Notes under the pieces: generated by a model | Database searches by the model: none | What the model was told of the DNA's origin: nothing | Seen by the model: the letters and a program-made list of their open reading frames with translations, nothing else | Position numbers and translations under genes: made by a program | Assembly (NCBI GenBank): GCA_031548435.1 | Contig: JAVBRA010000010.1 | Location: 1-64,000, forward strand | DNA: 64,000 nt | Direction of reading: 5' to 3' | From: JAVBRA01 sp031548435 | Lineage (GTDB): Bacteria > Bacteroidota > Bacteroidia > Bacteroidales > Rikenellaceae | In this document: positions 33,225 to 42,446 of the stretch, in pieces | How the letters are laid out: the number at the start of each line of letters is the position of its first letter | How positions within the stretch are numbered: position 1 is the stretch's first letter

Positions 33225-33761
33225 TTATTGCGGTTTGGAGCGTTTGCCCGAGCGGATGGTGTATTGGTTGACGAAGTCGGCCAGGCCATAGACCACGGCA
33301 GTGACGCCGAAAATCATGAGCATGGTCGAGGTCGAACTGTCCGGATTAAAGGCGATAATGGCCCCGGCGATAAGCACCAACACCGGCACAACGTAACGCC
33401 ATCCCTGGATCGGCACGCCCCGTTTCGACGCCTTGGCCAGCATATAAATCTGGTCGATGGCCCCCAGCACCAGCAGCAATCCCAGCACGATCATGAAAAT
33501 GGTGGCGAAAATGTCCGGCAACACCAGCAGCAACATCCCTACGACAGCGCAAACCAACCCGCCCACGGGGAGGCTCAGCCCGAGCGACTCGTCGCCCTTG
33601 CGGCTGCTGTAAAACGAGGTGATCGCCACAATGCCGTAAGCCAGCAGCAGGCCCCCGATGACCATGATGATGGTTTTTGTCGTCTCCTGCGGCCAGATGA
33701 TCAGGATCAGGCCGATGACCACGAACAGAATGCTTCTGAGGATGTAGTTTTTCGAGTTCAT
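33225..33761 (-). CDS. DUF308/HdeD-like membrane protein
   Basis: The protein has 178 residues and six predicted helices in pairs, with the internal Gly-rich repeats typical of DUF308 (I-I-M-V-I-G-G-L-L-L-A-Y-G-I; I-F-M-I-V-L-G-L-L-L-V-L-G-A-I; M-L-M-I-F-G-V-T-A-V-V-Y-G). HdeD relatives are linked to acid stress in Enterobacteria; no specific role is established here. The C-terminus is basic (S-G-K-R-S-K-P-Q). Confidence 0.85.
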   Translation of the reverse strand: MNSKNYILRSILFVVIGLILIIWPQETTKTIIMVIGGLLLAYGIVAITSFYSSRKGDESLGLSLPVGGLVCAVVGMLLLVLPDIFATIFMIVLGLLLVLGAIDQIYMLAKASKRGVPIQGWRYVVPVLVLIAGAIIAFNPDSSTSTMLMIFGVTAVVYGLADFVNQYTIRSGKRSKPQ

Positions 33762-33896
33762 AATATCGTTTTTAAGTGGATGATACGGGTCTCACTTCCC
33801 ATCGCCCTTGCAATTATCGTGCAATCGGACGCCTCCATCCGAAGATATGACCCGCAAGACAAAGATAACGAAATTATCCTGAAAAATACGCTGCCG

Positions 33897-35513
33897 CTAC
33901 ACCAGACGGTCTTTTTTCCTGCGGCGGTAGGCGACGTAGTAGAGCAGCGACAGGGCCAGCACGTAAACCGAGATGCGCGCCACCCAGTCGCCGTAGCGGG
34001 CGTAAAACGTGATGCGGTCGTTGAGGTTGACGGCACCGGTGATGGCGGTGCGCCTGCCCCAGCCCTCTTTCTTCACGACGTCGCCCCGCTGGTCGATGAT
34101 GCCCGAGATGCCGGTGTTGGCGCTGCGGGCAATGGAGCGGCGCAACTCGATGGCACGCAGGCGGGCGAACGAGAAGTGGTTCCTGTGTCCGGCCGTATTG
34201 CCCCACCAGCCGTCGTTGGTGATGATGAACAGCAGTTGGGCCCCGTCCTGAACAAAGCGAGAGCAGAACTGGCCGTAAATCGACTCGAAACAGATGGCTG
34301 TCGAGGTTTTCACCCCTTCGGGCGAAGTGAACGTGAGGCGGGTGTTGTCGCGCCCCAGGTTGCCCGACATGCCGCCCAGATCGAGCATCATGAGGTTGCC
34401 CAGCGATCCGAAGAATTTCGGATAGGGGAACATTTCGGCCCCCACCACCAGTTTCTCTTTGTGGTAGATCTGCGGCACGCCCGACGAGTCGATCTGCAGG
34501 GCGGTGTTGTAGTGGTCGCGGAACGAGTTCTCCATGTGCCGGCGGGCGGTGGGCGTGGGCGTCACCCCGGCCGGATAGAGTTTCATGGTGCTGGCCCCGA
34601 TAATGAAGGCCGCCTGCGGATAATTCTCCGCCATAAACTGCCGGAATCGGACATAGCTGGAATTTTCCGCGAGTTGGTTCTCCCAGATGTAGTCATCCAA
34701 TGCCGTTTCGGGAGCCACGATAAAGTCGACGTCGGCCGGGGCCCGGGAGGCCAGCGACAACAGGATATCCTGTTGGTCTGCCTGGCTCATGTCCGAGAAT
34801 TTCTCGTTGACCGGGTCGATGTTCGGCTGGACGATGTGCACCGTCACCGGGCGGGCGGGTTCCTTATAGCAGAAATAGATCGCCAGCGAGAGGGCCATCG
34901 GCAGAAAAACAACGACGTCCGCCGCCACGGCCTGCCGCACGAATTTCCGCCCGTTGCGTATTTTTCGGTACAATTCGAACAGCGCCAGGTTCGACACCAA
35001 CACCCACAGCGAACCGCCGAAGATACCGGTGTATTCGTACCACTGCACCAGTTTCACGTCATTCGCCAGACCGTTGCCCAACGTCAGCCACGGAAACGAG
35101 ATGTCGCCCGCCAGGTAAAGGTATTCGAGCGCAATCCACGCCGTCACCAGCACCGTGCAGGCCAACGCCCGGGAAGCCCGTTTGGCTACCCGGTTGTAGA
35201 GCATGAAAGCCGCCGTGCCCAGCAGCGACGTGATGGCCGCCGAAGCAAACGGAGCCGCGGCCACCACCGGATCAACGGCCATCGCCTTGCCGATCCACCA
35301 GGTGTCGATCGCGGCCCACAGCCCGAAAACCGTCATCGGATAGAAAACGAACCGGCGGGGTTTGCCTTTGCGGCCCGTTTGTCCTTGCAGGTTCTCGCGA
35401 ACAATGAGCAGCGGCACGAAAGCCCCCAGCAACAGCAATCCCGTAAACCCGAGCCAGGGCAGCGAAAGCATGGCCACGCTGGCTGCCGACAGCCAGAAAT
35501 TCTTTTTCATCAT
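33897..35513 (-). CDS. lnt: Apolipoprotein N-acyltransferase
   Basis: Lnt adds the third acyl chain to the N-terminal Cys of lipoproteins in the inner membrane, consistent with the many lipoproteins encoded nearby. The protein has 537-538 residues; two adjacent ATGs (35513, 35510) are possible starts. N-terminal membrane helices (about 5-215) are followed by a periplasmic nitrilase-like domain with the catalytic triad visible: Glu268 in A-P-E-T-A, Lys351 in Y-H-K-E-K-L-V and Cys407 in A-I-C-F-E-S. A final helix (about 505-525) closes it. Monocistronic; a TATTTTTG -7-like box lies at 35537-35544 (minus). Confidence 0.94.
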   Translation of the reverse strand: MMKKNFWLSAASVAMLSLPWLGFTGLLLLGAFVPLLIVRENLQGQTGRKGKPRRFVFYPMTVFGLWAAIDTWWIGKAMAVDPVVAAAPFASAAITSLLGTAAFMLYNRVAKRASRALACTVLVTAWIALEYLYLAGDISFPWLTLGNGLANDVKLVQWYEYTGIFGGSLWVLVSNLALFELYRKIRNGRKFVRQAVAADVVVFLPMALSLAIYFCYKEPARPVTVHIVQPNIDPVNEKFSDMSQADQQDILLSLASRAPADVDFIVAPETALDDYIWENQLAENSSYVRFRQFMAENYPQAAFIIGASTMKLYPAGVTPTPTARRHMENSFRDHYNTALQIDSSGVPQIYHKEKLVVGAEMFPYPKFFGSLGNLMMLDLGGMSGNLGRDNTRLTFTSPEGVKTSTAICFESIYGQFCSRFVQDGAQLLFIITNDGWWGNTAGHRNHFSFARLRAIELRRSIARSANTGISGIIDQRGDVVKKEGWGRRTAITGAVNLNDRITFYARYGDWVARISVYVLALSLLYYVAYRRRKKDRLV

Positions 35514-35544
35514 AACGGATCTCGGTTAAAACAAGGCAAAAATA

Positions 35545-35788
35545 GCGTTAATCGCCGATTTTCCCACACCCGCGGGGCGATTTATCATCAAGAGCCTCCC
35601 TTGCGCTTATGAGCAATACCCCGGGGGTGACAAAGAAGAGTCCCATATTGTTATAGGATCCATTTTAAACCGGCGGGGGCTCCCGCCCACGAACAGCACA
35701 CCGAGGCGCAAAACATTTATGATGACAAATGCACTTGCAGCACAGTCAAAATTATACCGGAAGGCGAATGGTATTCCGATTATTTGAC
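35545..35788. other. Intergenic stretch between divergent lnt and lipoprotein genes
   Basis: No gene is seen. The segment 35575-35632 (ATCATCAAGAG followed by CCTTGCGC and ACCCCGGGGG) loosely recalls the ~90-bp repeat family and could be a worn copy, but the match is short. A TATTTTTG -7-like box for the downstream lipoprotein gene follows at 35789-35796. Confidence 0.3.
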
Positions 35789-35819
35789 TATTTTTGTGTG
35801 AGAAAAAATCACAAATAGC

Positions 35820-36359
35820 ATGAATAAGGGGATCATTATCGCTGTCGTACTGTCATTTATGCTGGCAGCCTGCGGCGGGACAAAAAAGGAAACAAAGCGC
35901 GTGAACGACCGTCGCGACTTGAACGACGCACGCAAAATAACCAACAAATATTACAAGTACTACGACCAAAGCGACTTCGAAAAAATACTCGCGCTGTTCT
36001 CCGACTCGGCGATCATTGAGGGCGGTGGCCGCCAGGCGATGCTTGACCGCATGGCGGATAACCGCAAAACGCTGGGAGCAATGGTCGATTATTTTCCCAA
36101 GAACTGGCTGACAAGCGTTTCCGACAGGCCCGAACCTTACGGCGACTATATGCTCCATTTCTGCATCCAGTATCCCGACAGTGTTTTCACCAACGAGGTG
36201 TTCTTCCTCAAGCGCGACGGCAAGGGCAAGATCAGGATCGCCGACCTGCAAATCTACCGGCTCGATTTCACATCCGATCCGGACGAGGTGGACGAGGCCG
36301 AACTCCCCGCATCCGACTCGCTCCCCGAACCGGCCGAACAGCCCCAATATCCGGAGTAG
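35820..36359 (+). CDS. Lipoprotein of unknown function (NTF2-like size)
   Basis: The protein has 179 residues with a signal peptide and lipobox M-L-A-A-C-G-G (Cys near residue 18). A helical region (A-R-K-I-T-N-K-Y-Y-K-Y-Y-D-Q-S-D-F-E-K-I-L-A-L-F) and strands follow, in the size range and pattern of NTF2/SnoaL-like lipoproteins, then an acidic Pro-rich tail (about 150-179). The function is unknown. An MFS transporter gene begins 48 bases downstream, so the two may be co-transcribed. Confidence 0.7.
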   Translation: MNKGIIIAVVLSFMLAACGGTKKETKRVNDRRDLNDARKITNKYYKYYDQSDFEKILALFSDSAIIEGGGRQAMLDRMADNRKTLGAMVDYFPKNWLTSVSDRPEPYGDYMLHFCIQYPDSVFTNEVFFLKRDGKGKIRIADLQIYRLDFTSDPDEVDEAELPASDSLPEPAEQPQYPE

Positions 36360-36407
36360 CCATCCATTTTATTCACAGCCATATACTAACTCCTAAAACA
36401 TTTTATC

Positions 36408-37685
36408 ATGAGTCAACAACAAACCAAAAGTTACGTATTCCCATTGATTATCATGGGGGTTGCGTTCTTCGTGATCGGGTTCGGCGTGGGGATCAACGGC
36501 ATCGTTGTGCCGATCCTCAAAGACGTGTTCAACCTGAGCAACGCCATGTCGTACATGGTGCTTGGCGCCACTTTCGGCGCTTTCCTGGTCTTCGGCCCCC
36601 CGTCGGGAGCGATCATCCGCAAGATCGGGTACAAGAAAACGCTTGTGCTGGCGCTATTCATCATGGCCCTGGGTATGCTGCTGTTCGTGCCGTCGGCCAA
36701 GATGAGCACCGGTGCTACGCCGATGTCCGGGTTCTATATGTTCCTGGTGGCCTCGTTTGTGGGCGGCATCGGCAACGCGCTGCTCCAGGCCTCGGTCAAC
36801 CCTTACGTCACCATCTGCGGCCCGATTGAAAAGGCGGCCCAGCGGATGTGCCTGATGGGCATCATGAACAAATCGGCCTGGTATCTGGGCCCGATGTTCA
36901 TCAGCCTGTTCATCGACGTGACCAATGTGGATATCTCCGGGGTGGCTTTCCCGTTCATGATGGCTGCCGGCGTCATTGCCGCACTGGCGATCTTCATTTC
37001 GTTCGTCAATCTGCCCGAGATCAAGGCCGAAGGCGAGGACGACAGCGCCGGGGCAACCGACTCGTCGGAGGTGCTTGTGGCCAATACCAAAAAGAGCGTC
37101 TGGCAAATTCCGCACCTGTTGCTGGGGGCCTTGGCCCTGTTCATCTATGTGGGTGTTGAAACGCTGCCGATGGCCTCGGTGATCGACTTTGCCAAAGCAG
37201 CCGGACTGTCCAATCCCGCCAGTTATTCCTGGATCGTGCCGTTCGGACTGGTGGTGGGTTACGTGATCAGCCTGTTCGTGTTGCAGGTGATGAAACAAAC
37301 CAAAGCACTGATCCTGTTCACAATCATCGCCCTGATCGCTTCGTTGCTGTTGATCTTCCTGCCCGGCACCATGTCGATCTACTGCCTGGCCGGCCTCGGA
37401 TTCTCGCACTCGCTGATGTGGGGTGCCATCTGGGCCTTGACCATCACCAAGCTGGGTAAGTTCACCAAGGCGGGTTCTTCGATGCTGGTGGTTGCCATTG
37501 TGGGCGGCGCCGTGATTCCGGTTATTTTCGGCTTCATCATCGATGCGCTGAAAGGCGGCGCTGATGCAGTTGCTACGGCGGCCAATTACCAGTCTGCTTA
37601 CTGGATCTTTGTTCCCTGCTACCTCTATATTCTGTGGTTTGCACTGGCCGGGCACAAGATCGGCCTGACAATGAAGAAGAAATAA
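36408..37685 (+). CDS. Sugar MFS transporter (FucP/glucose-galactose porter family)
   Basis: The protein has 425 residues and 12 predicted helices in two halves with a cytoplasmic linker (about 205-230: acidic, D-D-S-A-G-A-T-D-S-S). It has the F-G-A-F-L-V-F-G-P-P-S-G loop between helices 2 and 3 and the N-P-Y-V-T (about residue 131) element seen in FucP-type L-fucose or glucose/galactose proton symporters of Bacteroidota. It likely imports a hexose. galK in the same window makes galactose one candidate, but they are 32 kb apart and nothing links them directly. Confidence 0.87.
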   Translation: MSQQQTKSYVFPLIIMGVAFFVIGFGVGINGIVVPILKDVFNLSNAMSYMVLGATFGAFLVFGPPSGAIIRKIGYKKTLVLALFIMALGMLLFVPSAKMSTGATPMSGFYMFLVASFVGGIGNALLQASVNPYVTICGPIEKAAQRMCLMGIMNKSAWYLGPMFISLFIDVTNVDISGVAFPFMMAAGVIAALAIFISFVNLPEIKAEGEDDSAGATDSSEVLVANTKKSVWQIPHLLLGALALFIYVGVETLPMASVIDFAKAAGLSNPASYSWIVPFGLVVGYVISLFVLQVMKQTKALILFTIIALIASLLLIFLPGTMSIYCLAGLGFSHSLMWGAIWALTITKLGKFTKAGSSMLVVAIVGGAVIPVIFGFIIDALKGGADAVATAANYQSAYWIFVPCYLYILWFALAGHKIGLTMKKK

Positions 37686-37702
37686 GGATTTATGTCATTA
37701 AA

Positions 37703-37732
37703 GAAAGGCGCTCGGGATTCCGAGCGCCTTTC
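37703..37732. terminator. Bidirectional terminator between the MFS gene and asnA
   Basis: A perfect 13-base stem (37703-37715 with 37720-37732) around GATT, with A/T-rich flanks on both sides, lies between convergent genes. Confidence 0.85.
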
Positions 37733-37807
37733 TTATTTCGATAGAACGAGACGATGCCCCTATGAACCGTACGGAAGACGGTGATCGCCAACGGGCACCC
37801 GCGGGTG

Positions 37808-38848
37808 TTACACCAGATGGATGCCTGCCCGGGCGCATTCGGCGCGCATCGACTCGGGCCAGATGCTGCTCTGGATCTCGCCGATGTGGGCCTTGCGCAG
37901 CAGGAACATGCACAGGCGCGACTGCCCGATCCCCCCGCCGATGGTGTAGGGCAACTCGCCCGCCAGCAGCTTTTTGTGGAAGAAGAGCCCCTTTTTCGCC
38001 TCCTGTCCGCGGATGGCCAACTGACGCTCCATGGCCCGTTCGTCGACGCGGATGCCCATCGACGACACCTCAAAGGCGCTCTGCAACACCGGGTTCCACA
38101 GCAAGATGTCGCCATTGAGGCCCTTATACCCGTCGCTGTTGTCCGTCGTCCAGTCGTCGTAGTCGGCCGCGCGGCCGTCGTGGGCCTGCCCGTTCGACAA
38201 CTCGCCGCCGATGCCGATGATAAACACCGCCCCGTATTTTTTTACGATCTCGTTTTCGCGCTCCTTCGGCGACAGGCCGGGGTACATATCCAACAACTGC
38301 TGCGAATGGATGAAGAAAATATCCTCGGGCAACCACGGTCTGATGGCAGGAAACTCCACATACAACCGGTTCTCGGTCACTTTGATCGCCTCGTAGATGC
38401 GGCGCACGCTCTTCCGGAGGTAGTCGAGCGTTCGGTCGCCCTTTTCCACCACCTTTTCCCAGTCCCACTGGTCGACGTATATCGAATGGATATTATCCAG
38501 CTCCTCGTCGGGCCGCAGAGCGTTCATGTCGGTGTAAAGTCCGCGTCCGGGTTCGATGCCCATCTCCCCGAGTTTCAACCGCTTCCATTTGGCCAACGAA
38601 TGCACCACCTCGGCCCGCTGTTCGTTCATGTCTTTGATGGGAAACGTCACCGGACGCTCGATGTTGTTCAAATCGTCGTTGATCCCCGTTCCGGTCAGCA
38701 CCACCATCGGCGCCGTAACCCGGAGCAACGACAACTGCGCCGACAGGTTCGCCTGGAACATGTCCTTCACCAACTTAATCGCTTTCTCCGTCATCTCAAC
38801 AGATCCCAGAAGGTCTCTGTAACCCTCCGGCTTCACTAACTGAGCCAT
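37808..38848 (-). CDS. asnA: Aspartate--ammonia ligase (asparagine synthetase A)
   Basis: AsnA makes asparagine from aspartate, ammonia and ATP and has a class-II aminoacyl-tRNA-synthetase-like fold. The 346-residue protein begins M-A-Q-L-V-K-P-E-G-Y-R at 38848. It shows the Q-A-N-L-S-A-Q-L-S-L-L-R-V-T-A-P segment, Y-V-D-Q-W-D-W-E-K and the C-terminal G-G-G-I-G-Q-S-R-L-C-M-F-L-L motif 3. The open frame extends to 38911 but that part crosses a probable promoter (TACCTTTG at 38879-38886, minus). Monocistronic. Confidence 0.94.
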   Translation of the reverse strand: MAQLVKPEGYRDLLGSVEMTEKAIKLVKDMFQANLSAQLSLLRVTAPMVVLTGTGINDDLNNIERPVTFPIKDMNEQRAEVVHSLAKWKRLKLGEMGIEPGRGLYTDMNALRPDEELDNIHSIYVDQWDWEKVVEKGDRTLDYLRKSVRRIYEAIKVTENRLYVEFPAIRPWLPEDIFFIHSQQLLDMYPGLSPKERENEIVKKYGAVFIIGIGGELSNGQAHDGRAADYDDWTTDNSDGYKGLNGDILLWNPVLQSAFEVSSMGIRVDERAMERQLAIRGQEAKKGLFFHKKLLAGELPYTIGGGIGQSRLCMFLLRKAHIGEIQSSIWPESMRAECARAGIHLV

Positions 38849-38878
38849 AATCCAACAAGTTTTTAAGTTATCCGCCGG

Positions 38879-38886
38879 CAAAGGTA
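38879..38886 (-). promoter_or_regulatory. -7 promoter box for asnA
   Basis: TACCTTTG on the minus strand, about 31 bases before the asnA start. The -33 position is only a partial match. Confidence 0.5.
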
Positions 38887-38936
38887 CGAAAAACCGTTCG
38901 TTTATCGACACGAAGTTCGATTGTCCCCTTATACCC

Positions 38937-39183
38937 GATCCGAACTTTTTGAAAAAAGTTCAATCAAAAACTTCCGGGAAAACCTTCGTTCTTCTTGACC
39001 GACTGAATTTCAATTCATAATCCCTCTGAAAAGAGGCCCCATTCTAAGTAGGTTCATTAAACTGAACTTTACTTGAATGGGGCCTCTTTTCAGAGGGATA
39101 TGGGCCGAGCCCGGTGAATCATGAGATACGCAGTATCTCCGAAGAGTTTTTGGTTAAGCTTTTTTCAAAAAGCTTAGCATAAC
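38937..39183. repeat. MITE-like element 2: nested inverted repeats
   Basis: The architecture is the same as the element at 24921-25176. Outer arms carry GAACTTTTT..AAAAAGTTC and AAGCTTTTTTC..AAAAAGCTT dyads followed by CAAAAA, then the internal GAGATACG...TATCTC stem. A perfect 24-base inverted repeat (39021-39044 with 39075-39098) encloses a 30-base loop. The 24-base arms share only a GAGGCCCC core with element 1. It lies between asnA and the fimbrillin-peptidase gene. No coding capacity. Confidence 0.75.
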
Positions 39184-39196
39184 AATCAACCCCGCA

Positions 39197-41584
39197 TCAA
39201 TAAACGAACAGTTCTGACGGGACGCCGATTGTCGCTCCGGCTTTGCTGACATTGAACCCGTATTCGCGGAACAGGGGGAACAGGTCTTTACCCATAGCAT
39301 TGCTGAGCAGGGCAACGGTGTCGTCCATGGTCATTCCGGGGTATCCGGTTGGCAGCATCGCGCGTTTTTTCTGGAAATACTTGGCAATAATCTCGGGTTC
39401 GACCGCACGGAGCATTTCGAGCATGATGTACGTTTTGCCCCAGTGGCAGTCGTTCACCTGGCCCTCGGGCACATCGGACACTCCGGACTGGTTGCTCTTG
39501 CCGTAGATGTCGTATTTCTTCTTGGTGGGATCGATATCCGTGTAGCGTTTGATCACGTCCGTTATAACCTGGTTGGGTTCGGTGGTGTAGCCCATATCGA
39601 ACTGGAGCAGGTTGCCGACGTAAGTCGCGATCGGCTCGTTCCACACTTCGGGGTGAGGCAGCACCCACGAGTGCGTGGTTTCATGGCCGATGAACTCGAT
39701 CATCCCCACTTCTTCCTGAGGGAAGTTCCCCCACCATACGGCCAGGGCGATGGTTCCACCCGACGAGAACCCGCCGCCGCCCGTGGGCAGAAGCACGATC
39801 CTGTTGCCCATGCCCGAAGACAGGGGCACGCCCATGATCTCTTCGTGAACGGGGTTCATCCTCGCGACCAGGTCTCCCATCAGATCAGCATAGGGAGCCA
39901 TGTAGTCGGTATAGGTCATGTAAAGGCCGTTCTCGTTGTAGACGTTACCCAGATCGACGCCGTAGGCCTTGCTGTCGACCATTTGGTCGCTCGCCTTACG
40001 CATGTAGCCCAACGAAGAGCGCACAAACAGCGGAGAGAGGATGCTGGCGTTGATCGAGTCGGAATTATCTCCCGGATGGTCGCCCATCAACGAACGGGGG
40101 CAAACGGCAAAGATGCCTTTTTCCAACTTGCGATAGGCCGCCACCGGACGATGCTGGGCGTCTTCGACCACAACAGTCCATTTCTCGGGTTGTTCGAATT
40201 CGAGATACGACGTGCCTCCCTTGGTGGCCACCGCCTTGTTGGTGAACTTCATGGCCTTGAACGGCTGGGTCGCCCCGTTTTTGAAGGTGGCCCCGTAATA
40301 TCCGATCAGGTTATTGGTCGCGGTGCGGTTGGCTTCGCCGAAAGCAACGACCCCCACCCCGTTTTTGAGCAGCGTGCGAAGCTTGGTGGTGTCTTTGGTG
40401 GTGTAGGAGATCTGGTTGTCGCAACCGGGAAGGATCACCAGGTTGACGTTGGCATAGTTGTAGTCGTACAAAGCCCTCCACAGCGTATGTCCGGCATGGT
40501 CCCTGAGGTAGCGCTGTTGTATGCGCCCGTCGTTGTAGAAAGCGAAGTCGTGGGCGTTGTCGACGATGGCGTTGACATGCTGGGTGCTCATCAGCATCGG
40601 GTCGACGTCAAGGCCGCCGTTGCCGCCGGGAACAAATTCGTTTCCACGCAGCCAGTAGCGCTCAATCGGTTCGACGCTGACCGACACGTTGCCGCCCGGA
40701 CGGCTGACATAAACGTTCAGGCTGTAGTCCATCTTCGGATCGAATGTCATATGATCGGGAAGGAGGTAGGGAAATGCCGCCCCGTCGATGGTTATATCCA
40801 ACAACTTCGCCCCCTTGGCCACGGTCTGCGGAACGATGATGGCCGACACGCCGGTGAGCATGGTGTTCGCGTTGTTTTTGGCGAACGTGCCATTGAAAGT
40901 GATGGTCTTCGGATCGCTCTGTCCCGAAAACGTCGACGACACGAAATCGAACTTGCCCTTGGTATTGATATTGTTCAAAGACACTTCGATCTGTGCAGCC
41001 GCCAGTTGGTCGAGGGTATAGCCCGATGAGGCGAAGACGTTCACGTTCACCCGGCTCATCATGTGGCTGTGGTTGACCGCCACGGCGCTCGCCGAGGGGA
41101 ACAGCGCCGACGATTTGCCGAGCATGAAGTCGCTCGAATGATAAGCTGCGGCAGTGCTCTGGTTGGCGCGCACCGATACGTTCAGGGTGCTGCTGCCCGC
41201 CGCGATGGCCGGTTTTTGGTACGGATAATAAGAATAAACGTCGTATTTCGACTCGGGGTAATAGAACTCCTCGGCCGGAGTGGGCGTGGTTCCGCGCACC
41301 TCGAACAGTCCGTTGTCGAGATACCTCGACCCGGTGATGGGGCCGCAGATCTTAGCCGTGGGCGAAGGCCACAGCAGAATGTAGGTACCGATCGAATCCC
41401 CGTCTTTAAAGGGAGAATAGGTACCACTCGGATAAATCGGTTCGCGGCTTACCAGCGCCATCTTGAAATCGGACGCACCGGCGGGCTTTCCGTTATCGTC
41501 CCCGTCATCGGGGGGGTTGTTGGGAGTGCAACCGGCCCAAAAAGCCGCCAACGGAAATAACAGAGTTAAAAATTTAATCTTCAT
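39197..41584 (-). CDS. Fimbrillin-like domain fused to a predicted metallopeptidase (lipoprotein)
   Basis: The protein has 795 residues with a signal peptide and lipobox A-F-W-A-G-C (Cys near residue 19). Residues about 35-315 resemble Bacteroidales fimbrillin/Mfa-like domains: Y-P-S-G-T-Y-S-P-F near the start, an N-H-S-H-M-M-S-R-V-N-V segment near 170-180 and L-N-V-Y-V near 295, in a beta-rich frame. A Gly-rich linker (G-G-N-G-G-L) leads to a region homologous to the two proteins at 28806 and 30449. It has an amidotransferase-like segment (L-V-I-L-P-G-C-D-N-Q; V-G-V-V-A-F-G-E) and a catalytic half with H-E-T-T-H (634-638) and Glu 12 residues after the second His. The fusion suggests a surface-anchored peptidase presented by a pilin-like module. 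Confidence 0.78.
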   Translation of the reverse strand: MKIKFLTLLFPLAAFWAGCTPNNPPDDGDDNGKPAGASDFKMALVSREPIYPSGTYSPFKDGDSIGTYILLWPSPTAKICGPITGSRYLDNGLFEVRGTTPTPAEEFYYPESKYDVYSYYPYQKPAIAAGSSTLNVSVRANQSTAAAYHSSDFMLGKSSALFPSASAVAVNHSHMMSRVNVNVFASSGYTLDQLAAAQIEVSLNNINTKGKFDFVSSTFSGQSDPKTITFNGTFAKNNANTMLTGVSAIIVPQTVAKGAKLLDITIDGAAFPYLLPDHMTFDPKMDYSLNVYVSRPGGNVSVSVEPIERYWLRGNEFVPGGNGGLDVDPMLMSTQHVNAIVDNAHDFAFYNDGRIQQRYLRDHAGHTLWRALYDYNYANVNLVILPGCDNQISYTTKDTTKLRTLLKNGVGVVAFGEANRTATNNLIGYYGATFKNGATQPFKAMKFTNKAVATKGGTSYLEFEQPEKWTVVVEDAQHRPVAAYRKLEKGIFAVCPRSLMGDHPGDNSDSINASILSPLFVRSSLGYMRKASDQMVDSKAYGVDLGNVYNENGLYMTYTDYMAPYADLMGDLVARMNPVHEEIMGVPLSSGMGNRIVLLPTGGGGFSSGGTIALAVWWGNFPQEEVGMIEFIGHETTHSWVLPHPEVWNEPIATYVGNLLQFDMGYTTEPNQVITDVIKRYTDIDPTKKKYDIYGKSNQSGVSDVPEGQVNDCHWGKTYIMLEMLRAVEPEIIAKYFQKKRAMLPTGYPGMTMDDTVALLSNAMGKDLFPLFREYGFNVSKAGATIGVPSELFVY

Positions 41585-41628
41585 ATGTGTATGGTTTGGT
41601 TTTGAGGATTAATTCAACTGTTTGATCA

Positions 41629-42309
41629 TCAATCTCTGCCCCGGGCAAACGACAGGTAGTAGAGCAACGTGGCAATGGCCGAAATAGCGGCCACCAGATA
41701 GGTTCGCGCGGCCCACGAAAGCGATTCGCGGGCGGCGCCCACCTCCTGCGGCTGGAGGGTGTGGCTCGACTGCAACCACACCAGCGCCCGCCGCGAGGCA
41801 TTGTACTCGACCGGCAGCGTAACGATGCTGAACAAGGCCGACAGGGCGATCATGGCAATGCCGATCCAGAACAACTGCGGCAACGTGCCTATAAGCAGGA
41901 TGCCCGCAATGATCACCCACATCGAAACGGCCGACGAGAACGTCACCACCGGCACCAGCAACGACCGGAACTGCAACGGCCCGTAATGCGTGGCGTGCTG
42001 CACCGCGTGGCCGCATTCGTGCGCCGCCACGGCAGCCGCAGCCACCGAGTTGCTGTTATATACCGATTCGCTCAGGTTCACCGTCCGGGTGCGGGGGTTG
42101 TAGTGGTCGGTCAGGTGCCCGCGGGTAGCGGTTACCTGCACGTCGTGTATGCCGTTGTCGCGCAACATCTTCTCGGCCACCTGGCGGCCGGTCATGCCGT
42201 TGGCGAAACCCACCTTCGAATATTTTGAGAACACGCGTTGCAACTTCCATTGCACCAACATCCCCACCACTCCGATCACAATGACCAGAATCCACATTTC
42301 CACATTCAT
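41629..42309 (-). CDS. YugP-family neutral zinc metallopeptidase
   Basis: This 226-residue membrane protein belongs to the Zn_peptidase_2/YugP family. An N-terminal helix (about 4-20) is followed by a domain containing H-E-C-G-H-A-V-Q-H, the HExxH zinc site around residue 112, and then helices at about 135-155, 160-180 and 205-220. Role unknown; probably membrane protein quality control. It is 44 bases upstream of the fimbrillin-peptidase gene on the same strand, so they could share a transcript, but the HExxH context is unrelated. Confidence 0.88.
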   Translation of the reverse strand: MNVEMWILVIVIGVVGMLVQWKLQRVFSKYSKVGFANGMTGRQVAEKMLRDNGIHDVQVTATRGHLTDHYNPRTRTVNLSESVYNSNSVAAAAVAAHECGHAVQHATHYGPLQFRSLLVPVVTFSSAVSMWVIIAGILLIGTLPQLFWIGIAMIALSALFSIVTLPVEYNASRRALVWLQSSHTLQPQEVGAARESLSWAARTYLVAAISAIATLLYYLSFARGRD

Positions 42310-42446
42310 ACCCTATTGATCTTAGAACAATTCATCTCTTAATAAAAACGAAACAAATATAATCAAAATTATGGGTTATTCAAAAATTCCGACATTTAAT
42401 CCGAAGGCATTCAGCCTGAAAATCCCGATCAGGAAATAGTTTTTAT

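Noticed and set aside
33228..35612. 794-codon plus-strand frame across the DUF308 and lnt genes
   Set aside because: Spans two real minus-strand genes and their gap; composition is typical of antisense GC-rich DNA.
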